Assembly (NCBI GenBank): GCA_022823665.1
Contig: JAJEHN010000017.1
Span: 137,655 to 201,654 of the forward strand
Reading direction: 5' to 3'
Source of the DNA: Thermoanaerobaculia bacterium
GTDB lineage: Bacteria > Acidobacteriota > Thermoanaerobaculia > Multivoradales > Multivoraceae
Length of the DNA stretch: 64,000 nucleotides
The position numbers were made by a program, and so were the translations under genes. The notes below the pieces were generated by a model. That model worked only from the letters and a program-made list of their open reading frames with translations, searched no databases and was not told where the DNA came from. Positions 32,921-40,255 of the stretch are shown in pieces (the first letter of the stretch is position 1; every line of letters starts with the position of its first letter).

Positions 32921-33649
32921 TCATGTCCTGAAGTGGGCGAAGATCTCGCGGTTGCCTGCCGGTCCCCGGAGGTCGCAGTCTACCGAGGCTCTGAACTCGA
33001 GCCCCAGTGCGCTCAGTTCGGCGATCCGCCGGGCGGCGACGTCCCGCCGCAGTTCGTCGTCCCGCACGACGCCGCCCTTGCCGACCTGATCCCTGCCCAC
33101 CTCGAACTGGGGCTTGATCAGCACCAGCAGGTCGGCCCCCGCGGCGAGGTGCGGAAGCAGCGCCGGCGCCACCTTGACGACCGAGATGAAGGAGACGTCG
33201 ACGGTGGCGATCCGGCAGGTCTCGGGCAGGGCGTCCGGTGGCAGGTGGCGGGCATTGACCCGCTCCATGACGACCACCCGGGGGTCGTTTCGCAGACCCG
33301 CGTCGAGCTGGCCGTAGCCGACGTCCACGGCGTAGACCCGTGCCGCTCCATGCGCCAGCAGGCAGTCCGTGAAGCCCCCGGTCGAGGCGCCGACATCGAG
33401 ACAGACGGCGCCCGCCGGGTCCACGTCGAACGCGTCCAGCGCCTGCTCGAGCTTGCGGCCGCCCCGTGATACGTAGGGTTCAGCGCGGCCTCGCACTTCG
33501 ATGGCGGCGGCGCCGGACACCGCCGTCCCCGGCTTGTCCCGGCGCTCCCCGTCGACCCGGACCCAGCCAGCCATCACGGCTCGCTTCGCCTGCTCCCGGC
33601 TGGCGAACAGCCCGCGCTCGACCAGCAGTTGATCGAGCCGCCGCTTCAC
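32921..33649 (-). CDS. tlyA: TlyA-family rRNA 2'-O-methyltransferase
   Basis: 242 residues. An S4 RNA-binding domain (RLDQLLVERGLFASREQAKR) is joined to an FtsJ-like methyltransferase with the SAM motif CLDVGASTGGFTDCLL, and the catalytic-type DVSFISV and LIKPQFEVGR. The family methylates 16S/23S rRNA (the basis of capreomycin sensitivity) and is often mis-annotated as hemolysin. The GTG start overlaps the ispA stop (GTGA). Confidence 0.95.
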   Translation of the reverse strand: MKRRLDQLLVERGLFASREQAKRAVMAGWVRVDGERRDKPGTAVSGAAAIEVRGRAEPYVSRGGRKLEQALDAFDVDPAGAVCLDVGASTGGFTDCLLAHGAARVYAVDVGYGQLDAGLRNDPRVVVMERVNARHLPPDALPETCRIATVDVSFISVVKVAPALLPHLAAGADLLVLIKPQFEVGRDQVGKGGVVRDDELRRDVAARRIAELSALGLEFRASVDCDLRGPAGNREIFAHFRT

Positions 33650-34563
33650 GAACCGCGGTGGACCAGGAAGGCGACCAGGGCCCTGAACGATTCGCGACCG
33701 GAAGGCAGACCCTCGATCAGCGCCAGGCAGCGGTCCGCCGCCTGCAGCGCCTTCTTCCGGCTGCCTTCCAGGCCGAACAGCCCCGGATACGTCAGCTTCC
33801 CGGCCTGCCGGTCCTTGCCGGGCGTCTTGCCGAGTTCTTCGGAGCTGCCGACCTCGTCCAGGATGTCGTCGCCGATCTGAAACAGGAGGCCCAGCTCGGC
33901 GCCGATCCCCCCGAGCTGCTCGGTCCCTTCGGGTCCCGCGCCCGCGTAGACGCCGCCGAGCCGCGTACTCGCCTCGATCAGGGCCCCCGTCTTCAGACGG
34001 TGAATCCGTTCCAGCGAGCGCACCGCCGGGTGCGCGGGTCGTTCCGCGGCGTCGCCGTCCAGGTCACCCTCGTGCCGGAGATCGAAGACCTGGCCGCCGA
34101 TCATCCCCGCCGTGCCGACCGCGTCGGCGACCACCCCCACCGCCTCCAGCCGCTGTTCGGGCGGCGCCGAGGCCGGTTCGCGGCCAAGGACCTCGTAGGC
34201 CCGGTTCAGCAGCGCGTCGCCGGCGAGCACCGCCATCGCCTCTCCCCGCGCCCGGTGCAGGGTCGGCCTCCCGCGCCGCAGGTCGTCGTCGTCCAGGGCC
34301 GGCAGATCGTCGTGGATCAGGCTGAAGGTGTGGACCATCTCGAGGGCCGCTCCGCCCACGAGCAGTTCCTCGCGGGAGCCTCCCCAGGCTTCGCCGGCCA
34401 GGACGACCAGGGCCGGCCGGACCCGCTTCCCGCCCGCGAACACGCTGTACCGCATCGCCTCGTGGATTTCCGCCGGCTCGCTTCCCGCATCAGGCAACAG
34501 GCGGTCCAGCGCCTCGTCGACCTCCGGTCTGAGCGCGGCGAGGAAGGAGGGGAAGTCGTTCAC
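33646..34563 (-). CDS. ispA: Polyprenyl (farnesyl/geranylgeranyl) diphosphate synthase
   Basis: 305-residue isoprenyl diphosphate synthase. The first Asp-rich motif is HDDLPALDDDDLRRGRPT and the second is LLFQIGDDILDEVG; FAGGKRVRPAL and the Lys-Thr pair HRLKTGALI are also conserved. The DDxxxxD spacing is that of bacterial short-chain (C15/C20) synthases; product length cannot be fixed by reading. Its GTG start (34561-34563) overlaps the Trm112-like stop, and its own stop overlaps tlyA. Confidence 0.93.
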   Translation of the reverse strand: MNDFPSFLAALRPEVDEALDRLLPDAGSEPAEIHEAMRYSVFAGGKRVRPALVVLAGEAWGGSREELLVGGAALEMVHTFSLIHDDLPALDDDDLRRGRPTLHRARGEAMAVLAGDALLNRAYEVLGREPASAPPEQRLEAVGVVADAVGTAGMIGGQVFDLRHEGDLDGDAAERPAHPAVRSLERIHRLKTGALIEASTRLGGVYAGAGPEGTEQLGGIGAELGLLFQIGDDILDEVGSSEELGKTPGKDRQAGKLTYPGLFGLEGSRKKALQAADRCLALIEGLPSGRESFRALVAFLVHRGS

Positions 34564-34847
34564 GCGCCGGGCGCCTGCCCGCCCTCTTCGGCCGCTTCCG
34601 GGAGAACCTCGGGCGCGGGCAGCGCCTCCGCCACCAGCATCACGGGCACGTCGCTCACGATCGGATAGACGAGACCGGATTCCCGGCACCAGAGCCCCTC
34701 GGAGACCTCGGGTTCTTCCTCGCCGAAGTGCTCCCGGTAGCGGGCGACGAGCCGCCCGCACACGGCGGCCGGCAGCGGGACGACCTGAAGCGCCCCCTTC
34801 GACCTGGGGCACACCAGAAGTTCGAGCAGTTCCGGATCCACGGCCAC
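34560..34847 (-). CDS. Trm112-like zinc-binding protein
   Basis: About 95 residues from GTG 34845-34847, or 93 from a second GTG at 34839. It has the Trm112/YcaR pattern LLELLVCPRSKGAL near the N-terminus and LWCRESGLVYPIVSDVPVML in the middle. Only two of the usual four Cys remain, so zinc binding is doubtful. Relatives activate methyltransferases or are of unknown function. It leads the operon that runs to the amidase gene. Confidence 0.75.
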   Translation of the reverse strand: MAVDPELLELLVCPRSKGALQVVPLPAAVCGRLVARYREHFGEEEPEVSEGLWCRESGLVYPIVSDVPVMLVAEALPAPEVLPEAAEEGGQAPGA

Positions 34848-34855
34848 TTTGCGCG

Positions 34856-35407
34856 CTACCTCGACCAGCGAAGAAGGAGGGAGTTCATTCCCGGGTTGCG
34901 ACGATAGTAGGACGAGTTGGACATATGGAAGAAGCCGAAGCTCAGGCGCGACCCGTCCCGCAACCGCCGTCCGACCGCGATCCCGGTGCGAAACTCGAAC
35001 TCGCCGCCGATGTCCTTGCCGTCGCCCTTCTCGTAGAAACCTACCGAGGTGCCGGTGTCGATGAACCAGAAACGTCCGAGGTTGATCCGCTGGTCGGTGC
35101 CCGCGTAGAGGAAGAACGACTCGTCGAGGGTCACGAAAGCGCCCACATGGGGACCCAGCCCCAGGCACCAGTCGGTGGCGAAGCGGTGCTCGAGGCCGAC
35201 CTCGACGGTCTCGTGGCCCCTGCCGAAGTCGGTCACTCCGGTACTGACTCTCAGACCGGCCTCGTCCGCGCGGCTGGGCCCGGCGTGCTCCCCCTCCGCG
35301 TTGCAGGCGAAGGCGGGCGGGCCGGCCAGGCTCCCCAGCAACGCCAGCAACGGCAGCCAGGCGAACGGCAGACCAGGCGCTACGTTGCGGGGACCGGGGT
35401 AGCGCAC
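34856..35407 (-). CDS. PagL-like lipid A 3-O-deacylase (acyloxyacyl hydrolase family)
   Basis: 183-residue outer-membrane beta-barrel candidate with a signal peptide ending GPPAFA/C. Alternating beta strands end in GFFHMSNSSYYRRNPGMN and the aromatic-type C-terminal strand SLLLRWSR. His and Ser of HMS match the PagL catalytic pair; the position of the third residue, Glu in P. aeruginosa PagL, is Asn here. The family removes a 3-linked acyl chain from lipid A. I prefer GTG 35405-35407 as start because TAGGCT lies 8 bases upstream and the signal peptide then has a normal length. Divergent from a glycosyltransferase. Confidence 0.75.
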   Translation of the reverse strand: MRYPGPRNVAPGLPFAWLPLLALLGSLAGPPAFACNAEGEHAGPSRADEAGLRVSTGVTDFGRGHETVEVGLEHRFATDWCLGLGPHVGAFVTLDESFFLYAGTDQRINLGRFWFIDTGTSVGFYEKGDGKDIGGEFEFRTGIAVGRRLRDGSRLSFGFFHMSNSSYYRRNPGMNSLLLRWSR

Positions 35408-35415
35408 GGCCGCGT

Positions 35416-35436
35416 AGCCTACCCTCCGCATACAAT
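35416..35436. promoter_or_regulatory. Back-to-back -10-like boxes for the PagL-like and glycosyltransferase genes
   Basis: On the minus strand TAGGCT (35416-35421) ends 8 bases before GTG 35407. On the plus strand TACAAT (35431-35436) ends 6 bases before GTG 35443. Neither has a Shine-Dalgarno site, which suggests two leaderless, divergent transcripts. Confidence 0.4.
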
Positions 35437-35442
35437 GCGCGC

Positions 35443-36315
35443 GTGGACGGAACGCCGGAAGACGGAGGGCGGCCGCCGATTTCGGCCCTGGTGACCACCT
35501 ACAACGAGGAACGGCACATCGCCGACTGCCTCGCGTCCCTCGACTGGTGCGACGAAGTGCTGGTCGTCGACTCCTTCTCCACCGACCGCACCCCCGAGAT
35601 CGTGCGCGGCTGCGAGCGCGCCCGCTTCGTCCAGCGCACCTACTACGGTTCCGCGTCGCAGAAGAACTGGGCCATGGACCAGACCCAGAACGAGTGGGTG
35701 CTGATTCTCGACGCCGACGAACGCTGCACCGCCGAACTCCGGGCGGAGATCACGGCGCTGTTCCGCGACGGAGAGCCGGCCCACGACGCCTACACGATCA
35801 AGCGCCGCGTGTTCTTCCTGGGCAAGGTGATCCGTTTCTCGGGCTGGCAGCACGACCGCGTCGTCCGGCTGCTGCGCCGCGACGCGGGCCGGTACCCGAA
35901 CCGCCGCGTCCACGCGGACATGCTGACGCGGACGCCGGCGCCGGTGCTCCGGCGCCCCATGGACCACTTCATGGTCGACGATCTGCTCTCCTACTCCCTG
36001 AGGATTCAGCGCTACAGCTGGTGGGGAGCCGCCCAGCTCTGGCGCGATGGCCGCCGGTCCGGCGCCGCCGAGGTCCTGGGGCGCTCCCTGTGGCGCTTCC
36101 TGCGCACGTACGGGCTGCAGTTCGGCGTGCTCGACGGCATGCGCGGCCTCGTGTTCTGCCTGCTCCAGGCCTACGGCACCTACCTCAAGTGGTCCTACGT
36201 CTGGTCCTGGCAGGTGAATCAGAAGCGCGGCATCGAGCCGCCGCTGCCGTCCTTCGACGACAGCAAGAGCACCTGGCGGGGCCTGACCGAACTCGAGCCC
36301 GGGACCGCCAAGTAG
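35443..36315 (+). CDS. Family 2 glycosyltransferase, WaaE/KdtX-like
   Basis: 290-residue inverting GT-A enzyme. The nucleotide-sugar site is ISALVTTYNEERHI with DSFSTDRT, and the DxD region is LILDADERC. The later RRVFFLGKVIRFSGWQHD and KRRV...HVDM-like stretch matches WaaE-type LPS inner-core glucosyltransferases. It ends with a membrane-associating amphipathic segment near LLQAYGTYLKWSYVWSWQ. Start GTG 35443 overlaps no other gene. It probably works on LPS core together with the PagL-like and gmd products nearby. Confidence 0.88.
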   Translation: MDGTPEDGGRPPISALVTTYNEERHIADCLASLDWCDEVLVVDSFSTDRTPEIVRGCERARFVQRTYYGSASQKNWAMDQTQNEWVLILDADERCTAELRAEITALFRDGEPAHDAYTIKRRVFFLGKVIRFSGWQHDRVVRLLRRDAGRYPNRRVHADMLTRTPAPVLRRPMDHFMVDDLLSYSLRIQRYSWWGAAQLWRDGRRSGAAEVLGRSLWRFLRTYGLQFGVLDGMRGLVFCLLQAYGTYLKWSYVWSWQVNQKRGIEPPLPSFDDSKSTWRGLTELEPGTAK

Positions 36316-36330
36316 CGGGTCGCCGCCGCC

Positions 36331-37116
36331 TCAGTCGACCGGGAGCAGGAGGGACTCGATCCTCGTGGCCCGGCCCGTCGCCTCGTCCGCGTCGACCAGG
36401 GCGGCCGCCAGCCGGACATCCCGTTTGGCGACCTCGAAGCCGGACGGCGTGTTCAGGAGAAAGCGCTTGAGAGCCCGGTCGGCGCGCACGCCGATCACCG
36501 AGTCGTAGGGGCCGGTCATGCCGACGTCCGTCACCAGCGCCGTGCCCTGCGGCAGGACGCGGGCGTCGGCGGTCGGCACATGGGTGTGGGTGCCGAGCAC
36601 CGCCGTCACCCTGCCGTCCAGGTGGTAGGCGAACGCCTGCTTCTCGCTCGTCGCCTCGGCGTGGAAGTCGACCAGGACGATCCGGATCGCCGGGTCCAGG
36701 CCGGCCAGGATGGCGTCGGCGGTGGCGAACGGCGAGGGCAGCGGCTTCATGAAGGTCTGGCCTTCCAGGTTGACCACCGCGTACGGGGTACCGATCGGCA
36801 GCTCGCCGACGAAGACGCCGCCCCCGGGATTCCCCTCAGGGTAGTTCGCGGGCCGCAGCAGGTTCGGCATCCGGTCGTAGAACGGCACGCCTTCCTTCTT
36901 CGCCCAGGCGTGATTGCCCGTCGTCATGCAGTCGATCGGAAGTGCCGAGAGTTCCTTCAGCACGCCGGGCGTCACGCCGCTGCCGCCGGCCGCGTTCTCC
37001 ACGTTGACGACGGTCGCGTCGACCCGGTGGCGGTCGATCAACTCCGTCAGCAGCCGCGACAGCGCTCGCCGTCCGGGCTTGCCGACCACATCGCCGACGA
37101 AGAGGAAACGGGCCAT
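36331..37116 (-). CDS. ymdB: YmdB-type metallophosphoesterase
   Basis: 261-residue calcineurin-like phosphoesterase of the YmdB group, reported to hydrolyse 2',3'-cyclic nucleotides. Metal ligands are seen as FVGDVVGKPGR (D), VNVENAAGG (N/E), TTGNHAWAKKE (NH) and LGTHTHVPTADAR (H-x-H). It follows rny by 10 bases, a neighbourhood conserved in Firmicutes and others that links it to RNA turnover. ATG start with GAGG upstream. Confidence 0.93.
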   Translation of the reverse strand: MARFLFVGDVVGKPGRRALSRLLTELIDRHRVDATVVNVENAAGGSGVTPGVLKELSALPIDCMTTGNHAWAKKEGVPFYDRMPNLLRPANYPEGNPGGGVFVGELPIGTPYAVVNLEGQTFMKPLPSPFATADAILAGLDPAIRIVLVDFHAEATSEKQAFAYHLDGRVTAVLGTHTHVPTADARVLPQGTALVTDVGMTGPYDSVIGVRADRALKRFLLNTPSGFEVAKRDVRLAAALVDADEATGRATRIESLLLPVD

Positions 37117-37126
37117 CCGGACCTCC

Positions 37127-38695
37127 TCAGCGCGCGTACTCGATCGACCGCGACTCCCGGATCACGGTGACCTTGATCTGGCCCGGGTACGTGAGTTCGC
37201 TCTCGATCTTCCGCGCCACATCCCGGCTCAGCCACACCGCCTGCTCGTCGCTGATCTCCTTGCAGTCGACGATGACCCGCACTTCGCGGCCCGCCTGGAT
37301 CGCGTAGCTCTTCTGCACGCCCTTGAACTTCGATGCCAGGTCCTCGAGCTTCTTGAGGCGCTTCATGTAGTTCTCGAGGACCTCCCGGCGGGCGCCGGGA
37401 CGGGCGGCGGAGACCGCGTCGGCGGCGGTGACGAGAACCGCCTCGACCGTCTCCGGGTCGTAGTCGCCGTGGTGACAGGCCATGGCGTGCACCACCTCCT
37501 CGCTCTCGCCGTAGCGACGGAGCAGGTCGATGCCGATCTCCAGGTGCGTGCCGTCCATTTCCCGGTCCACCGCCTTGCCGATGTCGTGGACCAGGCCGGC
37601 GCGCTTGGCGACGTGGACGTCGGCCTTCAGCTCACCCGCCATCGTTCCCGCCAGAAACGCGACTTCCTTGCTGTGCTGCAGGACGTTCTGGCCGTAGGAC
37701 GTGCGGAAACGGAGCCGGCCCAGCAGCGTGATCAGCTCGGGGTGAAGACCGGAGAGGTTCAGCTCCAGCAGGGCCTCGCTGCCCTCGCGCTGCACCCGAT
37801 CCTCGAACTCCGACTTGACCTTCGCCGCCACCTCCTCGATGCGGGCCGGGTGGATGCGGCCGTCGGCGATCAGCCGTTCCAGGGTGACGCGCGCGATCTC
37901 CCGCCGGAACGGGTCGAAGCCGGAGAGAATGACCGCCTCCGGCGTGTCGTCCACGATCAGGTCGACGCCGGTGGTCAGTTCCAGGGCCCGGATGTTCCTC
38001 CCCTCGCGGCCGATGATCCGCCCCTTCATCTCGTCGTTCGGCAGCATGACGACCGAGACCGTCGTCTCCGAGACGTAGTCGGACGCCGAACGTTCGACGG
38101 CGAGGCTGATGATCCGCTGGGCCTCGCGCTGGGCCGACTCCCGCGCCTCGTCCTCGATCCGCTTGGCCATGTGCGCCGACTCCATGCGCACCTCGTGTTC
38201 GAGGCTGTGGCTCAACTCCTCGCGCGCCTGCTGCACGGTCAGGCCGGACACGCGTTCCAGTTGCCGGCGAACCTCCGCCAGCCGTTCTCCGACCTCGCCG
38301 CGCTCGACCTCGAGCCGGCTCTCCGCCTCCCCCAGCGTCCGCTGCCGTCCGTTCAGTTCCTGCTCGAGCGTCTCGAGCGCGGCCGCCTTCTCACGCGAGC
38401 GGACGCTCCGTTCGCCGAGCTTGCGCTCCTGCTCCTCCATCGCCCGGCGCTGCTCGACCGTCGACCGCTCGAACTCCGAGCGGAGCGTCAGCAACTCCTC
38501 CTTCGCCGCCAGCTCCTGTTCGCGACGCTTGGCCGCGCAGTCGCGCTCGGTCTCTTCGACGAGGCCCCTGGCCTGGCGCCTCGCCTCTTCGATCAGCTTC
38601 GCCGCGCTACGCCGTCCGGCAAGGCTCCAAAACAGCCAGGCAGCCGCCAGCGTCGCCAGTGCGGCGCCCGCGGCAATGAGTGTGGTTTCGGTCAT
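37127..38695 (-). CDS. rny: Ribonuclease Y
   Basis: 522-residue membrane-anchored endoribonuclease that starts bulk mRNA decay. One N-terminal membrane segment (LIAAGAALATLAAAWLFW), a long coiled coil (about 30-200), a KH domain (MKGRIIGREGRNIRALE with GxxG) and an HD domain (RAGLVHDIGKAVD) occur in the standard order. The start is ATG 38693-38695, where the membrane anchor begins; the open frame upstream is in the 6S-like region. Neighbours zapA and ymdB are usual. Confidence 0.97.
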   Translation of the reverse strand: MTETTLIAAGAALATLAAAWLFWSLAGRRSAAKLIEEARRQARGLVEETERDCAAKRREQELAAKEELLTLRSEFERSTVEQRRAMEEQERKLGERSVRSREKAAALETLEQELNGRQRTLGEAESRLEVERGEVGERLAEVRRQLERVSGLTVQQAREELSHSLEHEVRMESAHMAKRIEDEARESAQREAQRIISLAVERSASDYVSETTVSVVMLPNDEMKGRIIGREGRNIRALELTTGVDLIVDDTPEAVILSGFDPFRREIARVTLERLIADGRIHPARIEEVAAKVKSEFEDRVQREGSEALLELNLSGLHPELITLLGRLRFRTSYGQNVLQHSKEVAFLAGTMAGELKADVHVAKRAGLVHDIGKAVDREMDGTHLEIGIDLLRRYGESEEVVHAMACHHGDYDPETVEAVLVTAADAVSAARPGARREVLENYMKRLKKLEDLASKFKGVQKSYAIQAGREVRVIVDCKEISDEQAVWLSRDVARKIESELTYPGQIKVTVIRESRSIEYAR

Positions 38696-38718
38696 CAGCC
38701 CTCGATCCGGGCAGAAAG

Positions 38719-38906
38719 GCATCCCCCGCGGGGCCGTGTGAACGCGCCCCGACACAGAACCAGAGCGGGACCAGGTGGGTGTCCGCGCCACCCGCCGTCA
38801 GCGTCCCCGTTCGAGCGGGGCTGGCACGGGCGAGCAGGTGAAGGACTCCCTTAACAAGAGCGATGGTTCCAACCACGGCTTTCATCACGAACCGCGCAGG
38901 GGATGC
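38719..38906 (-). ncRNA. ssrS: Probable 6S RNA
   Basis: A 237-base gap between zapA and rny holds a roughly 188-nt structured RNA on the minus strand. The two ends pair: 38895-38906 with 38719-38730 form a 12-bp closing stem with one G-U. A central unpaired region (GUUCGUGAUGAAAGCC) follows, then a long apical arm capped by CCCCG-CUCGAA-CGGGG, and a small 3' hairpin (GGGGC...GCCCC) opposite the bubble, which is the 6S layout. The position just downstream of zapA is the conserved site of ssrS in many bacteria. It is probably processed from the zapA transcript. Structure was read by eye only. Confidence 0.65.
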
Positions 38907-38932
38907 AAGGTCAAAGTTCCTTTCGGCAACAG

Positions 38933-39250
38933 TCAGGCGTCGAGGGCGGCCTCCAGGTCGGAGGTCAGGATCGAGACGCGCTCCACCAGTTCCTGGTAGC
39001 GCCCGCCGTCTCCTTCTGCTCCACCGTTGGCCTCGTTGGCGAGATTCAACGCGGCGAGGACGGCGATCTGACCCGGCTCCAGATTCGGCACCTGGTCAGC
39101 GACCTCCCGCATCTTGCGATCGACCTTCTCCGCGAGTTCGCGAAGGCGGTCCGCATTCACCGCTCCATCCTCGCGGAGGGAGTAGGGAACGCCGAAAATC
39201 TCGACCGCGACAGTAGCCGCAACCTCTTTCTGGCGTTCACCTTCGGCCAT
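38933..39250 (-). CDS. zapA: Cell division protein ZapA
   Basis: 105-residue FtsZ-ring stabiliser: globular head VAVEIFGVPYSLRED followed by a helical dimerisation arm with QVPNLEPGQIAVLAALNLANE, the family's most conserved block. Start ATG 39248-39250, about 20 bases from the predicted transcription start. It lies between the ZapB-like coiled-coil gene and the 6S-like RNA. Confidence 0.9.
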   Translation of the reverse strand: MAEGERQKEVAATVAVEIFGVPYSLREDGAVNADRLRELAEKVDRKMREVADQVPNLEPGQIAVLAALNLANEANGGAEGDGGRYQELVERVSILTSDLEAALDA

Positions 39251-39276
39251 TTCTCGACACCTCTCGTGGGCAAGCA

Positions 39277-39285
39277 CTATAGCAG
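39277..39285 (-). promoter_or_regulatory. Extended -10 promoter for zapA
   Basis: Minus-strand TGCTATAGT: an extended -10 (TGn plus TATAGT at 39277-39282). It lies about 27 bases upstream of the zapA ATG, with no clear -35. Confidence 0.5.
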
Positions 39286-39294
39286 CCCGGAGCG

Positions 39295-39510
39295 TCAGGA
39301 ATCGCCGTCCGCCAGCAGCTCCTCGAGCCCCTCGGCCAGTGCCTCCACCCGTTGACCGACCTCGGCACGCTCCGCCGCGGCACGCTTCTCAACCGCTTCG
39401 AGTTCGGCGGTCAACTCCCGCGTCCGCTCGCGCTCGGCGGCGAGCGCCTCCGTGGCGCGCTGAATCGCCGCCTCGAGCCGCGCGACCGCGTCGATCGCCC
39501 CTTCAGGCAT
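39295..39510 (-). CDS. Small ZapB-like coiled-coil protein
   Basis: 71 residues, almost wholly heptad coiled coil: ARLEAAIQRATEALAAERE continuing through Ala/Glu/Leu repeats to LEELLADGDS. No other motif. The ATG overlaps the rplT stop (TGATG), so it is coupled to L20 translation. Position before zapA, size and coiled coil recall ZapB, but sequence alone cannot prove it. Confidence 0.65.
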   Translation of the reverse strand: MPEGAIDAVARLEAAIQRATEALAAERERTRELTAELEAVEKRAAAERAEVGQRVEALAEGLEELLADGDS

Positions 39511-39893
39511 CAGGACGGCGAGGTCGAAGCGGCGCCGGCGTCAAGCGCTCCCCGCGCGGCCGTGGCGACGGCGGCGAACCCTTCGGCATCCCGCACCGCC
39601 AGGTCCGCGAGCATCTTCCGGTTCAGCTCGATGCCGGCAAGCTTGAGCCCCGACATCAACCGGCTGTAGGACAGTCCGTTCAGACGCGCGGCGGCGTTGA
39701 TCCGGACGATCCAGAGGCTCCGGAACTGGCGCTTCCGCTGCCGCCGGTCGCGATAGGAGTAGGCGAGCGACCGGTCGACCGCCTGCTTGGCTATCCGGTG
39801 GCCCTTCGACTTGACGCCGTAGTAGCCCTTCGCCTGCTTGAGAATCTTCTTCCGGCGCCGGGCTCGCCGGCTGCCCCGTTTCACTCGTGCCAT
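39510..39893 (-). CDS. rplT: 50S ribosomal protein L20
   Basis: 127 residues beginning [16 protein letters not shown] with the L20 signature [18 protein letters not shown] and [20 protein letters not shown]. It binds 23S rRNA early in 50S assembly. The C-terminus has an extra Ala/Ser tail. It is 70 bases after rpmI. Confidence 0.98.
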   Translation of the reverse strand: MARVKRGSRRARRRKKILKQAKGYYGVKSKGHRIAKQAVDRSLAYSYRDRRQRKRQFRSLWIVRINAAARLNGLSYSRLMSGLKLAGIELNRKMLADLAVRDAEGFAAVATAARGALDAGAASTSPS

Positions 39894-39963
39894 CGTCCAT
39901 GCCCCCCTTGGGTCCCGGACGGACGGGTCGGCCCCGCCCCGCCGGAAGCTCCAGCGCAAGCCC

Positions 39964-40155
39964 CTAGTCGATCATCCCCCTGATCGCCCTGGCGAAAGCT
40001 CCCTCAACGTCGGTCTGCTTCCGCAGCTTCCGCTTCCGGCCCTGCGCCTTCTTCGTCTGCATATGGTTCATCATCGAGTGCCTGCGCTTCACCTTGCCCT
40101 TGGCGGTGAGCTTGAAGCGCTTGGCCGCTCCACGGTGCGTTTTCTGCTTGGGCAT
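39964..40155 (-). CDS. rpmI: 50S ribosomal protein L35
   Basis: 63 residues, [20 protein letters not shown], then the conserved [20 protein letters not shown]. The ATG at 40153-40155 has AGGAGG eight bases upstream. The usual neighbour infC is absent: only 100 bases lie between rpmI and thrS. Confidence 0.98.
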   Translation of the reverse strand: MPKQKTHRGAAKRFKLTAKGKVKRRHSMMNHMQTKKAQGRKRKLRKQTDVEGAFARAIRGMID

Positions 40156-40162
40156 TCCAGAG

Positions 40163-40204
40163 CCTCCTGTGGGGCTCGGAGGAGCCGCCGAACGGCGGAT
40201 AGTA
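40163..40204 (-). promoter_or_regulatory. Promoter and structured leader of rpmI-rplT
   Basis: Minus-strand extended -10 TGCTACTAT (TACTAT at 40199-40204) followed by two stem-loops: CCGCC-GTTC-GGCGG (40185-40198) and GGCTC-CTCC-GAGCC (40173-40186). The second carries CCUCC, which can pair with the AGGAGG ribosome-binding site at 40163-40168. This could be an L20-type translational control site. Confidence 0.4.
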
Positions 40205-40255
40205 GCAGTTCGAGCCCTGAAACGCAGCGCCGGCGCGACTTCCCTTCGCGGAGGA

